Numbered from the stretch's first letter, positions 5,592-12,892 are shown. The stretch is DNA of 22,427 bases from Streptomyces sp. NRRL F-525 (GCF_000716605.1 NZ_JNXE01000063.1:1-22427); one strand, 5' to 3'. Program-made: numbers and translations. Notes: generated by a model from the letters alone, not told the origin.

Positions 5592-6971
5592 ATGACGGAC
5601 ACCGCCATCACCTCGGTGACCATGGGGGTGGTCGCGGACGGGGAATCGTCCGGCCCACAGCGTGTGGTCCGGGTGGCCACGCCCTCGGGCCGCACGCTCT
5701 CCGCGTCCGCCGCACGGCGGGTGCGGCTGGCCACCCCGTACAACACCCGGCGCGGGCGGGAGTCCCGCTCCGGGCTGTTCACCGCGTGGTGCCGGGAGCA
5801 CGGACGGATCGCAACCGACCCGGGCACCGTGCCGGACTACGTGGCCTACCTCGCCGACCGGGGCCATCAGCCGGAGACGCTGGAGACGTACGCGGGCACC
5901 CTCGCGCACGGCCTGGCGCTGAGCGGCCACCCGCTCGACGCCGAGGACCGTTCCTATATCTCCGCGATCGTCAACCATCGGGCCTCCGAACTCGCGGCCG
6001 ACCCGGAGGGCGCCGGCGATGCTCTGCAGGCTCCCGAGTGCACCCGCGAGGACCTGGCCGCGATGCTCGCGACCCTCGACCGCACGTCCATCGTCGGCAA
6101 GCGGGACGCCTGCGCCCTCACGCTCGACTGGTACATGGCCGGACGCTCCTGCGAACCGGGCGCCCTCGCCGTGTACGACGTCGTCGAGGAGGTCGCCGAG
6201 GTCGTCGACAAGGAGACCGGCGAGCTCCTCCAGCTGCCCGCGCTCGTCGTCACCGTGCGCCGCAGCAAGACCAACGCGCACGGCCGTACCAAGGACCGGG
6301 TTCGGATCGTCGCGCAGGACGACGAGACGTGTCCCGTGGCGGCCTGGCGGGACTGGCGGGCAGTGCTGACGGCGGCCGAGGTCGCGGTGGGGCCGCTTTT
6401 GCGGCGGGTGAAGAACAACAAGATCACGACGGCGGGACGGCCTCCGCGGGATCCCGCGAGGGCGGGCGGGATCGGAGAGCGGACGATCCGCAACCTGATC
6501 CACCGAACCGCGGCAGCCGCCGGGCTGGTCCGCGAACTCGATCCCGACGAACGGAAGTTGCTGTCGACGGCCGCCGAGGCGGCCGACCTGGCGGCTCTGG
6601 CCGATGAACGCGTGAAGGCCGCCCGGGAGGCCGCGAGGGCCGCCGGCCTGACGGCCGAGGAACAGAACGCCGCCTGCACCCGGGCCGGGCTGACTGCCGA
6701 GGAACGCGAGGCCTTCGCCGCCGAACGGCGGCGCCGGCGGCGGCTGTTGCGCAAGTCGTGGCGCCGATACAGCGGACACAGCATGCGGCGCGGGCACGTC
6801 CGCCACCTCCAGCGGATCGGCACACCCCGGCACATCATCGAGGCGCAGTGCCGGTATGTGCCCGGGTCCAAGGCGCTGGCGCGCTACCTCGACGAGCGGG
6901 TGCCGTGGGCGGAGAACCCGACCGTGGCCATGCGGCGGCAGGCTCGGAGGCCCAGTCCTGGCGGCGCCTAG
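5592..6971 (+). CDS. Tyrosine site-specific recombinase with internal insertion
   Basis: 459 aa, ATG with GGAG seven bases upstream. Residues about 55-125 match an N-terminal SAM-like/core-binding domain. The catalytic part shows Arg185 (YMAGRSCEPGAL), Lys226 (RRSKTNAHGRTKDRV), the H-x-x-R box His396/Arg399 (SGHSMRRGH) and the probable nucleophile Tyr432 (ALARYLDE). The usual G-H at the fifth position is replaced by RYVPGS. Between Lys226 and the H-x-x-R box lies an Ala/Glu/Arg-rich helical insertion of about 75 residues (313-390). Such enzymes integrate elements, resolve multimers or, in protelomerases, form hairpin ends. Which applies here is open; no att direct repeats are visible in the window. 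Confidence 0.85.
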   Translation: MTDTAITSVTMGVVADGESSGPQRVVRVATPSGRTLSASAARRVRLATPYNTRRGRESRSGLFTAWCREHGRIATDPGTVPDYVAYLADRGHQPETLETYAGTLAHGLALSGHPLDAEDRSYISAIVNHRASELAADPEGAGDALQAPECTREDLAAMLATLDRTSIVGKRDACALTLDWYMAGRSCEPGALAVYDVVEEVAEVVDKETGELLQLPALVVTVRRSKTNAHGRTKDRVRIVAQDDETCPVAAWRDWRAVLTAAEVAVGPLLRRVKNNKITTAGRPPRDPARAGGIGERTIRNLIHRTAAAAGLVRELDPDERKLLSTAAEAADLAALADERVKAAREAARAAGLTAEEQNAACTRAGLTAEEREAFAAERRRRRRLLRKSWRRYSGHSMRRGHVRHLQRIGTPRHIIEAQCRYVPGSKALARYLDERVPWAENPTVAMRRQARRPSPGGA

Positions 6972-7066
6972 GCTCCGGCTTCCGCAGACGCTGCGACCTT
7001 TGCGGCAGGATGCTCCTTTTCCCAACATCCGTCCCCAGCCTTGGTCTTGGCGGATATCGTCGGTCC

Positions 7067-7456
7067 ATGACGTGGTGGCAGGCAGCAGCGTGGGGCCTCG
7101 CCGGCGGCGGTGCGGCCTCGGTGTTGTCCTTCATCACGGGCGTCGTATCGGCCGGGTACTCCTGGCCATGGCGCGGGAGGAAGAAGAAGGAGTTGGGGCC
7201 GCGGCTGTTCGTCCTGACCGCCCTGGCCGTACTGGGAGCCGTGGTAGCCGCAGCCGCACATGACCAGATCAGCGGCCCCTGGCCCGCCTTCATCTTCGGC
7301 GTTGGTGCCCCCGCCACGATCCGCGGCCTCCTCTCCGGTGTCGAGATCTCCCCCGGCAGTTCCTCCAGGACCGCCGTACCTGTAGAGGCGCGCCCCATCG
7401 CAGCCCCGCCACCGCCTGCCGTTGGGGAAGGGGAGGTCCGTGAAGACGCGCCCTGA
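7067..7456 (+). CDS. Two-TM membrane protein coupled to the pentapeptide-repeat protein
   Basis: 129 aa. Hydrophobic segments near residues 5-28 and 45-65, with a basic KKKE loop between, then a Gly/Pro-rich cytoplasmic-looking tail. The ATG at 7067 is chosen because it begins directly at the first membrane segment (MTWWQAAAWGLAGG); no good Shine-Dalgarno precedes any candidate start. Its end overlaps the start of the next gene by 17 bases. No family recognised. The tight coupling suggests the two products act together at the membrane. Confidence 0.65.
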   Translation: MTWWQAAAWGLAGGGAASVLSFITGVVSAGYSWPWRGRKKKELGPRLFVLTALAVLGAVVAAAAHDQISGPWPAFIFGVGAPATIRGLLSGVEISPGSSSRTAVPVEARPIAAPPPPAVGEGEVREDAP

Positions 7457-8300
7457 CACGCTCCTCGGCCACCTTGTACTGGCCGCCCGCCCGCCCCGAC
7501 CGTGGCTGCGTATTCGCGCCTCCGGCTGGTGGAGTCGTGTCCTTCTTGCTGCTGGAGCCCGGCAGGCTTTCAGGGAAGGCCAAGATCATTTCGGCGCGGA
7601 CCTGACCCGCGCGGACCTGCACGGCGCGGACCTGCGCGGCGCGAACCTGCGCGGCGCGGACCTGACCGACGCGATCCTGCGCGGCGCGATCCTGACCCGC
7701 GCGGACCTGCGCGGCGCGATCCTGACCCGCGCGAAGCTGATCGGCGCGGACCTGCGCGGCGCGATCCTGGCCCGCGCGAACCTGACCGACGCGAACCTGA
7801 CCCGCGCGGACCTGCACGGCGCGAACCTGCGCGGCGCGATCCTGACCCGCGCGAAGCTGATCGGCGCGAACCTGCCCCTCGCGGACCTGCGCGGCGCGGA
7901 CCTGGCCCGCGCGAACCTGACCGACGCGAACCTGACCCGCGCGGACCTGCACGGCGCGAACCTGATCGGCGCGGACCTGACCCGCGCGAACCTGATCGGC
8001 GCGGACCTGCCCCGCGCGGACCTGGCCAGCGCGAACCTGACCGACGCGAACCTGCGCGGCGCGGTCCTGACCGACGCGCATCTGCCTGCCGCAGACCTGA
8101 CCGGCGCGGACCTGCGCGGCGCGAACCTGACCGGCGCGAACCTGACCGACGTTATCTGGTCGGAGCGGACACGTTGGCCTCGTGATGTTGCCCCGCAGAT
8201 GCTGAAACGGTCCGTACCGATCGGCGGCGGAAAGTGGCGTATTCAAGGATCGGGGAGCAGCGGGGCGCATCTGGAAGTCCCACCCGTACCCGTCTCCTGA
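7440..8300 (+). CDS. Pentapeptide-repeat protein
   Basis: 286 aa from a GTG at 7440 with GGGGAGG a few bases upstream; a TTG six codons earlier lacks this. After a basic N-terminus (about 50 aa, possibly membrane-associating: WWSRVLLAAGARQAF) come 37 uninterrupted A(D/N/I)LxG-type pentapeptides, which form a right-handed quadrilateral beta-helix. Family members include the DNA-mimic MfpA/Qnr proteins that protect gyrase, but most have no known role. The repeats are too uniform to assign one. The last 45 residues are non-repetitive. The product is coupled to an upstream two-TM protein. The reading frame on the other strand across the repeat is a shadow. Confidence 0.9.
   Translation: MKTRPDTLLGHLVLAARPPRPWLRIRASGWWSRVLLAAGARQAFREGQDHFGADLTRADLHGADLRGANLRGADLTDAILRGAILTRADLRGAILTRAKLIGADLRGAILARANLTDANLTRADLHGANLRGAILTRAKLIGANLPLADLRGADLARANLTDANLTRADLHGANLIGADLTRANLIGADLPRADLASANLTDANLRGAVLTDAHLPAADLTGADLRGANLTGANLTDVIWSERTRWPRDVAPQMLKRSVPIGGGKWRIQGSGSSGAHLEVPPVPVS
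7596..8150 (+). repeat. 37 tandem 15-bp units encoding pentapeptides
   Basis: Each unit approximates GCG-GAC/AAC-CTG-xxC-xGC. Near-identical codons throughout show expansion by recent slippage or unequal crossover, and make this stretch prone to length change. Confidence 0.9.
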
Positions 8301-8390
8301 CGCAGTCACGGCGAAGCCGGGAGCAAGGGGCGTGAGAGGTCACCTCGGCACGGGTCGGCGCGGGTTGCGCCGCTAACCCCCCGGCTCCTT

Positions 8391-8624
8391 TTAGAACAAG
8401 GTGGGCGTCTCGACTGTGGCCCCGCCGGGCGCGTCCTCGGGCAGTTCCTGCTGTACGGCAATCGCGTCGGCTGCCGGGACGTGTGCCATCGAGCCGGGGC
8501 ACAGGACCAGGGCACGGGGGGTGCGTTTGTGGTCGTGCACGCTGAGCACGCCGATCGTTCTGGTGGGCACGCCGGCCACGGTGTCCTCGCACACCGGGCA
8601 CGCAACCCGCGGGTGTCTCGCCAT
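8391..8624 (-). CDS. Small Cys/His zinc-ribbon-like protein
   Basis: 77 aa from the ATG at 8624. It contains CPVC (about residues 9-12), HDHK (29-32) and CPGSMAH (41-47), a spacing that resembles small actinobacterial zinc-ribbon proteins with a CPVC...CPGS pattern. There is no strong Shine-Dalgarno. It lies 40 bp downstream of the lipoprotein gene and probably shares its transcript. The gene is convergent with the pentapeptide gene; a short GC stem at 8357-8371 between them may aid termination. Confidence 0.6.
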   Translation of the reverse strand: MARHPRVACPVCEDTVAGVPTRTIGVLSVHDHKRTPRALVLCPGSMAHVPAADAIAVQQELPEDAPGGATVETPTLF

Positions 8625-8664
8625 GTGTCCAGTGTCGTACGGGCCACTGACAACCGGTAGGCCG

Positions 8665-9165
8665 TCAGCCGCCGTACGTCTGGCGGCACAGGGCACTGAT
8701 CTCCGGAGTCACCGGGGCCTGCGGCGACCAGCTGCACACCGTCCGCATGTCGTACGACGTCCCGGTCCGCGGCCGCGGGTGCGAGCGGGGCCTTGGGTGT
8801 TGTGGTGCGGCGGTCCGGGGCGTCGACCGGTGGCGGGGCGCAGACGTCGGCTGGGCAGGTCGCGGAACTGTACGCGCGCGGGGCCTCGGGGAATCCGGCC
8901 GTTGCGCCGTGGCCCTCGGTAGAGGGCGTTGCGCGGTGTGGTGGTGGCGGGCCGCCGGCTTGTGGCTGTGGCGGCCGGACCCGGTGGTCACCAGTGCCTC
9001 GATGGGGGAGGCCTGGACCGGGTGGGTTTCGACGGGACGGGGGAGACGGTCTCCGGCAGGGGCCACGCGAGCGGGCGGTCGGTGTCCGGGCGCCTCGACC
9101 GTGACGCACCCGCCGGTCAGGAGAACGGCGGCCAGGGACAGGACGGACAGGAAGAGGCGGCGCAC
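8665..9165 (-). CDS. Putative lipoprotein with Pro/Arg/His-rich linker
   Basis: 166 aa from the GTG at 9165. The N-terminus RRLFLSVLSLAAVLLTGGC is a short signal peptide ending in a lipobox-like TGGC, so the mature protein would be lipid-anchored at Cys20. A long disordered Pro/Arg/His/Ser-rich region follows. The last 30 residues (MRTVCSWSPQAPVTPEISALCRQTYGG) form a small Cys-containing domain that I recall from other actinobacterial accessory proteins. Function unknown. The start is uncertain because the frame is open further upstream and only a weak GGACGA precedes it. Threonine at -3 of the lipobox is not ideal. Confidence 0.6.
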   Translation of the reverse strand: MRRLFLSVLSLAAVLLTGGCVTVEAPGHRPPARVAPAGDRLPRPVETHPVQASPIEALVTTGSGRHSHKPAARHHHTAQRPLPRATAQRPDSPRPRARTVPRPAQPTSAPRHRSTPRTAAPQHPRPRSHPRPRTGTSYDMRTVCSWSPQAPVTPEISALCRQTYGG

Positions 9166-9247
9166 TCGTCCAGGGTGCCCGTCGTCCGGCGCTGCGACGG
9201 TGCGACCTGCTGCCAGTCCACCGGAACGGATGATCTCCGAGTACCGC

Positions 9248-9889
9248 CTAGACGATCCCGTGCAGCAGACCGTGCCGTTTGAGGAATGCACCTGCCTCGT
9301 GCACTTCCTTGAACGCCTCGGCACCGGTGCCCGGGTTGTGGTCGGGGTGGGTGAGGCGCAGTGCGGTGCGATAGACGCTCTTGGGGATGGGCACCGCCTG
9401 GTCGTCGGTCATCTGCGCGTGCTTGTAGAGGATCCGGCGGGCCTCCTCCACCGTGTAGATCCGGTGGTGGCTGTTTCTCCTGCCGGACCGATCGCGGGCC
9501 TGTTCTTGGCCGCGCCGGCGTTCCTCCTCGTCTCGCCGCTCCTGCTCCTGACGGCGCTGGCGCTCCTCCCGTTCCCTTCGCTCCTGTTCCCTCCACTCCT
9601 GGGACCAACGGTCGTGTTCCGTGCGCCGGGTTCGGTAGGCCTTCTGCTTGCAGGCGCTCCCGCAGTACATGCGGCCCTCGCCGTCCCTGGACTGGATCCA
9701 CTCGAACCGGGTTCCGCACTGCTCGCACCGTGAGGTCCGCCGGATACCCGCCGCCTGGCTGTAGAGGCCGTTCGCCGCGCGGTAGGCGCGCTGGCGGCAG
9801 GCCTGCGAGCAGTACCGGGCGCGGGGCCCCGCCTTCGTGGACAACTGCTTGGTGCACTCAGCGCAGCGTCGCCGCGTACCCGTCGGCAT
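9248..9889 (-). CDS. Double zinc-finger protein with C-terminal J-domain
   Basis: 213 aa. Two similar metal-binding modules lie at the N-terminus: C9-x2-C12...YC27-x3-C31-RQRAYR and C55-x2-C58...YC76-x3-C80-KQKAYR. A Glu/Arg-rich helix (about 90-135) leads to a C-terminal J-domain with the diagnostic HPD at 181-183 (YRTALRLTHPDHNPGTGAEAF). J-domains stimulate Hsp70 ATPase, so this protein may bring DnaK to a plasmid complex, much as DnaJ-type proteins remodel Rep proteins. That role is inference. The second ATG (9889) is chosen because GGAG stands six bases before it; the ATG at 9895 abuts GGAG. It begins beside the palindromic repeats that follow rep, and behind a perfect 20-bp inverted repeat. 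Confidence 0.85.
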   Translation of the reverse strand: MPTGTRRRCAECTKQLSTKAGPRARYCSQACRQRAYRAANGLYSQAAGIRRTSRCEQCGTRFEWIQSRDGEGRMYCGSACKQKAYRTRRTEHDRWSQEWREQERREREERQRRQEQERRDEEERRRGQEQARDRSGRRNSHHRIYTVEEARRILYKHAQMTDDQAVPIPKSVYRTALRLTHPDHNPGTGAEAFKEVHEAGAFLKRHGLLHGIV

Positions 9890-9906
9890 GATCATCTCCA
9901 GAGTTT

Positions 9907-9950
9907 AGTTTGGTTTAGTTTCGTTAGTGATAACGAAACTAAACCAAACT
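9907..9950. promoter_or_regulatory. 20-bp perfect inverted repeat operator
   Basis: Arms 9907-9926 and 9931-9950 are exact complements with a four-base spacer (GTGA). The arms contain GTTTAGTTTCGTT, also found at 2027-2039. The site is AT-rich in a GC-rich background and lies directly upstream of the J-domain gene, overlapping its probable promoter. An autoregulator or a plasmid-wide repressor could bind it. Confidence 0.65.
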
Positions 9951-9977
9951 CGTTGTTAGACTAACCGTCAATAACGT

Positions 9978-10070
9978 CTATCGTCACGCGTTACGGTAAC
10001 GAGTGACGATAGGTATGCGTCACGTGTTGCGGTAACGCGTGACGGTTACGTGTTGCGGTAACGCATGACG
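9978..10070. repeat. Three palindromic repeats next to rep (candidate iterons/origin)
   Basis: Unit 1 is a 35-bp near-perfect palindrome (9978-10012); units 2 (10018-10044) and 3 (10044-10070) are 27-bp relatives. The common core is CGTTACGGTAACG or TGTTGCGGTAACG flanked by CGTCAC and GTGACG. Unit centres are 36 and 26 bp apart. They sit in the 196-bp gap after the rep stop. Plasmid replication proteins typically bind such iterons next to their own gene, so this is the best origin candidate. They could instead be operators for the J-domain gene. Confidence 0.6.
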
Positions 10071-10085
10071 CTGTGTCAGGGGGGT

Positions 10086-12272
10086 TCATGCGGCGGCCTG
10101 TTCGGGCTCGGGGAGGCTCTGGGAGGGGTCATGTTGGCGGCCGAGGAGGGCGGGGTCGACCAGGCCTCCGTGGCGCTCGATCTCGCATGCTTCGGCGAGG
10201 AGTGCGGCGGCGCCGATGCGCTGGGCCTCGATCTCCCATGCGGTGGCGTGGTCGGCCAGGCCTGTGCCTGTGCGGTGGGTGCTGTGGTGGGGATGGCGGG
10301 GGTAGCGGCGCTCGTAGGGGTCCATGCCGGGCAGGACGGTCTGACGGGGGTGGGGGCGGTCGGCCTGGCGGGGCTTGGCTCCGCGGGGGGCGGCGCACCA
10401 TTCCTGCTCGGCCAGCCACCACCGGTGACGTTCCTCGTCGACCCGTGCGCTCACTGCGAGTTCGGCGGGCCGGCCCGCTTGTCCCAGCTGGGCGGCCGCC
10501 TCGTACAGCGTGCGGTCCGTGCGCCGGTGGGTACCGGGAACCAGCAGACCTACGGCCGTGAGGGCGTCCAGATGCCTCGTGAGCGTCTCGGGGGTGTAGC
10601 CGGTGGCCTGGGACAGCTGTGATCCACGAACGCCCTGCTGAAGGGCTTCCAGGGTCCGGCCCGCGTGGTGGCCGAACTCGTGCCAGACCCCCGATTGCTG
10701 ATGAACAATCAGAAGCTCAAGCCGGGTGACCCCATGCCCCCCATGGGGGGCGGCGTTGTCACTTCTGTCCGACCCCGCTGCACTTCTCTGACCTGCAGCG
10801 ATGTGGTGGACGGCGCAGATGTGGTGCGGGTCGTCGGGGCAGGTGTGCCCGGTGGCGGTCGTGATGCGGCGCGCTCTGCAGGCGCCGGGGACTGCGGTCT
10901 GTGTGGTGGTGGTCCATCCGTCGGCTTCCAGTCGGCCGAGGGACAGTGCGGCGGTGGCCTTGCTTCGGCCGGAAAGGACGGCGAGTCGCCGGACGTTGGC
11001 GCTGACTTCGGCTGATCCCGAGACGGCCATGAGGTAGGCGAGGGAGCGCAGGACGGCGAGATCCGCGGGCCCGCTGGGGCGGCGCCAGGGGGCGGTGCCG
11101 GCGGCCTCGATCCGCGCGAGCAGGTCGGCGGCGGCGGCGGCGCCCTCGGTCATCTCCTCGGCGCGGGGCCTGTCGCGGTAACGCGCGGGCAGGCGGGCCG
11201 CTTCCTGTACGGCGAGCCACCATCGGCGCGTCAGGCGGCGCTCGGCCTCGACCTCGGGGAGTCGGCTGCGGCTTCCGGCTGTGCTGGTGGTGCGCAGCCA
11301 TTCCAGGGCCGGGGCTGCGGTGGCGTCCTCGACGAGCGTGCGGGTCTGGGCGTACGTCCACCCGGCCAGGGCGCAGCGTACGAGGACGTGGTGAACGGCG
11401 GCCTGGTGGGCGCCGGGGGCGTCGTCGGGACGGCGGCGGAGGGTCTCCAGCGCGCGGGCGCCGAGCGGGCGCCAGGGCAGGCGCAGGCGGACGTGTCCGG
11501 CGTCGTCGTGCTCGACGTCGCGGATGACGGGGCCGCGCCGGGCGATCGAGGGCGGGACGTGCTGGCCGCTGTTGCGGGAGCGGGTGACCGTGTGGCCGCC
11601 GAGCAGGGCGGGGGCGGCCGTCAGGGCTTCCAGTGTCCGGAGCAGGCGCCAGAACGCGCCTGCTGGGCTGCCCTTGCGCAGGACGGCTACGGCGGTTCTC
11701 ACGTCGAGGCCGTCGAGTTCGGCGTGTCCGTGGCCGCTGCGGTGGGCGGCGCCGGGCGGGCGCAGGGCCCCGGAGACGGGGTTCTGCAGCGGGGTGGGGT
11801 CGACGCTCGGGTACAGGCGCGCGGCGAGCTGGCCGAGGGCGCGCGCGACGTCGGGCGCGAGTCCCGCCGGGCAGGCGGTCCACAGGTGCACACCGCCGGA
11901 CGGGCCCGACCGGACGGGCACGGACGCGATGCCGTGCGCCGCGAGCATCTGGGCCAGGGCCTGTGCGTCGGCCTGTACCTGGTCGCGGCCGCGCGACGCG
12001 TCGAGGTCGAACGGCACGAGGACGTACCGGTACTCGCCGGCCCACCGGCGCCGACGGCACGCCACGTACATGGCGACCGGCCGGACCGTGTCGGCCTCCT
12101 CCAGCTTCACCGTGTCCGGGTAGGCGTTACCCCACCCGCCCGCGCCGTCCCGGACGGCCGCACGCACGACCCGCCCCGGTGACAGAGCCCGGAGGAAGCT
12201 GGACAAAACTTTCTGTTGTGTGGCGCCGACAGCGTCGACAAGTCGCTGTGCAGACACACCGTTTGGAGGCAT
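10086..12272 (-). CDS. Replication protein: primase-polymerase plus winged-helix domains
   Basis: 728 aa. Residues about 60-200 look like an archaeo-eukaryotic-type primase: motif I Asp89-Leu-Asp91 (VPFDLDASRG), motif II SGGVH at 125-129 and a later Asp158 region followed by ALRPPG (169-174). Two winged-helix-like segments follow, roughly at 415-450 (RRLAVLSGRSKATAALSLGR) and 545-590 (SQLSQATGYTPETLTRHLDA). A Pro/Arg/His-rich tail ends the protein. This combination fits an initiator that binds the origin and primes DNA synthesis. I see no helicase Walker motifs, so a host helicase would be needed. The start at 12272 is weakly supported, with no clear Shine-Dalgarno. Palindromic repeats lie just past the stop, and the long leader holds regulatory-looking structures. 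Confidence 0.8.
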   Translation of the reverse strand: MPPNGVSAQRLVDAVGATQQKVLSSFLRALSPGRVVRAAVRDGAGGWGNAYPDTVKLEEADTVRPVAMYVACRRRRWAGEYRYVLVPFDLDASRGRDQVQADAQALAQMLAAHGIASVPVRSGPSGGVHLWTACPAGLAPDVARALGQLAARLYPSVDPTPLQNPVSGALRPPGAAHRSGHGHAELDGLDVRTAVAVLRKGSPAGAFWRLLRTLEALTAAPALLGGHTVTRSRNSGQHVPPSIARRGPVIRDVEHDDAGHVRLRLPWRPLGARALETLRRRPDDAPGAHQAAVHHVLVRCALAGWTYAQTRTLVEDATAAPALEWLRTTSTAGSRSRLPEVEAERRLTRRWWLAVQEAARLPARYRDRPRAEEMTEGAAAAADLLARIEAAGTAPWRRPSGPADLAVLRSLAYLMAVSGSAEVSANVRRLAVLSGRSKATAALSLGRLEADGWTTTTQTAVPGACRARRITTATGHTCPDDPHHICAVHHIAAGQRSAAGSDRSDNAAPHGGHGVTRLELLIVHQQSGVWHEFGHHAGRTLEALQQGVRGSQLSQATGYTPETLTRHLDALTAVGLLVPGTHRRTDRTLYEAAAQLGQAGRPAELAVSARVDEERHRWWLAEQEWCAAPRGAKPRQADRPHPRQTVLPGMDPYERRYPRHPHHSTHRTGTGLADHATAWEIEAQRIGAAALLAEACEIERHGGLVDPALLGRQHDPSQSLPEPEQAAA

Positions 12273-12381
12273 GCCTGTGCCGTCGGCGCTGCCTCTTGCT
12301 ACTATGGGAGCGCCTCTCCACCTATGTGAGGCAACAGAAGACCGGCCCGACGGCTCGCAACCGTCTGGCGGGGATTCGCGC

Positions 12382-12450
12382 AGGGAGCTTTCGCAGGCTC
12401 CCTACTGGGTGAGGTACCTCGGGGTTTCCTAGGCCGCGGTGAGGTATCTC
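12382..12450. promoter_or_regulatory. Rep leader: stem-loop and spaced GGTGAGGTAyCTC repeats
   Basis: A 7-bp stem (AGGGAGC 12382-12388 with GCTCCCT 12397-12403) is followed by two direct repeats, GGTGAGGTACCTC at 12408-12420 and GGTGAGGTATCTC at 12438-12450, exactly 30 bp apart or about three helical turns. The first contains the perfect palindrome GAGGTACCTC. This 240-bp gap between the RHH gene and rep holds no gene I can support and probably controls rep. Confidence 0.5.
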
Positions 12451-12482
12451 AAACGATCTTCATGTGCCGGTCTTTGTCAGCC

Positions 12483-12509
12483 GCCCCCGTCTCGGGGGCC
12501 TTCTTTTTT
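12483..12509 (+). terminator. Orphan plus-strand intrinsic terminator
   Basis: GCCCCCG-tct-CGGGGGC (12483-12499) followed by TTCTTTTTT on the plus strand is a classical terminator. No convincing plus-strand gene precedes it. The nearest is a 42-codon frame from the ATG at 12303 without a ribosome site. It may end a small RNA antisense to the rep leader. On the minus strand the same stem lacks a U tract. Confidence 0.7.
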
Positions 12510-12512
12510 GCC

Positions 12513-12755
12513 TCAGCTGGCCTCCGCTATCACTTCTTGTGCGGGCCACCCCGCCGGGCGGCCGTCCTCGTCGAGTTCCATCCGCCGGAACGCCTCGCGG
12601 AGGACCTCGTTGCCGGAAACTCCCATCCCCGTGACGGCGCGCTCGAACTTCGCCCGCAGCTCGTCGCCGGGATGGAAGGGCACGTTGGCGCGTACGACGC
12701 GGTCAGCGCGGAACTCGCCGCTCCGGCCGCGTTGCTGACGTCCCTTTACTGCCAT
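12513..12755 (-). CDS. Ribbon-helix-helix-like regulator
   Basis: 80 aa. Residues about 19-55 read VVRANVPF, then HPGDELRAKFERAVTGMGVSGNEVLREAFRRM: one strand followed by two helices, the layout of CopG/Arc-type ribbon-helix-helix DNA-binding proteins. The start at 12755 is chosen because TATGAT lies seven bases upstream, giving a leaderless transcript. An ATG at 12767 with AAGG three bases away is the alternative. The palindrome ATGATCGCGATCAT overlaps this -10 and is the likely autoregulatory site. Located just upstream of rep in the same direction, it is a candidate copy-number regulator; this is inference. Confidence 0.65.
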   Translation of the reverse strand: MAVKGRQQRGRSGEFRADRVVRANVPFHPGDELRAKFERAVTGMGVSGNEVLREAFRRMELDEDGRPAGWPAQEVIAEAS

Positions 12756-12767
12756 GATCGCGATCAT
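12754..12767 (-). promoter_or_regulatory. Leaderless promoter -10 with overlapping 14-bp palindrome
   Basis: ATGATCGCGATCAT is a perfect palindrome. On the minus strand the preceding bases make TATGAT, seven bases before the ATG at 12755. A dimeric repressor here would occlude the -10 region. Confidence 0.45.
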
Positions 12768-12892
12768 AGACCTTGACCAAGAGTGTGTGTCACACCATTG
12801 CGTGTGTCGCTGCGAGTTTTTTGGGGTACGCGGGTCAGCTGATGCACCAGATCAGGTGTTTTCGCCTGGTACGGCGTTGACTTGACGGATCA

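Noticed and set aside
5127..7028. 633-codon minus-strand frame opposite the recombinase
   Set aside because: Low-complexity Gly/Arg/Pro content with no domain, while the plus strand encodes a recombinase with catalytic residues.
7290..8309. Long minus-strand frame with QVRAG repeats across the pentapeptide array
   Set aside because: It is the antisense shadow of the 15-bp repeat; the plus strand has a ribosome site, coupling to the gene before it and a known fold.
12220..12432. 70-codon plus frame in the rep leader as a gene
   Set aside because: No ribosome binding site and overlap with the rep start; only the terminator downstream speaks for transcription, better explained by an RNA.
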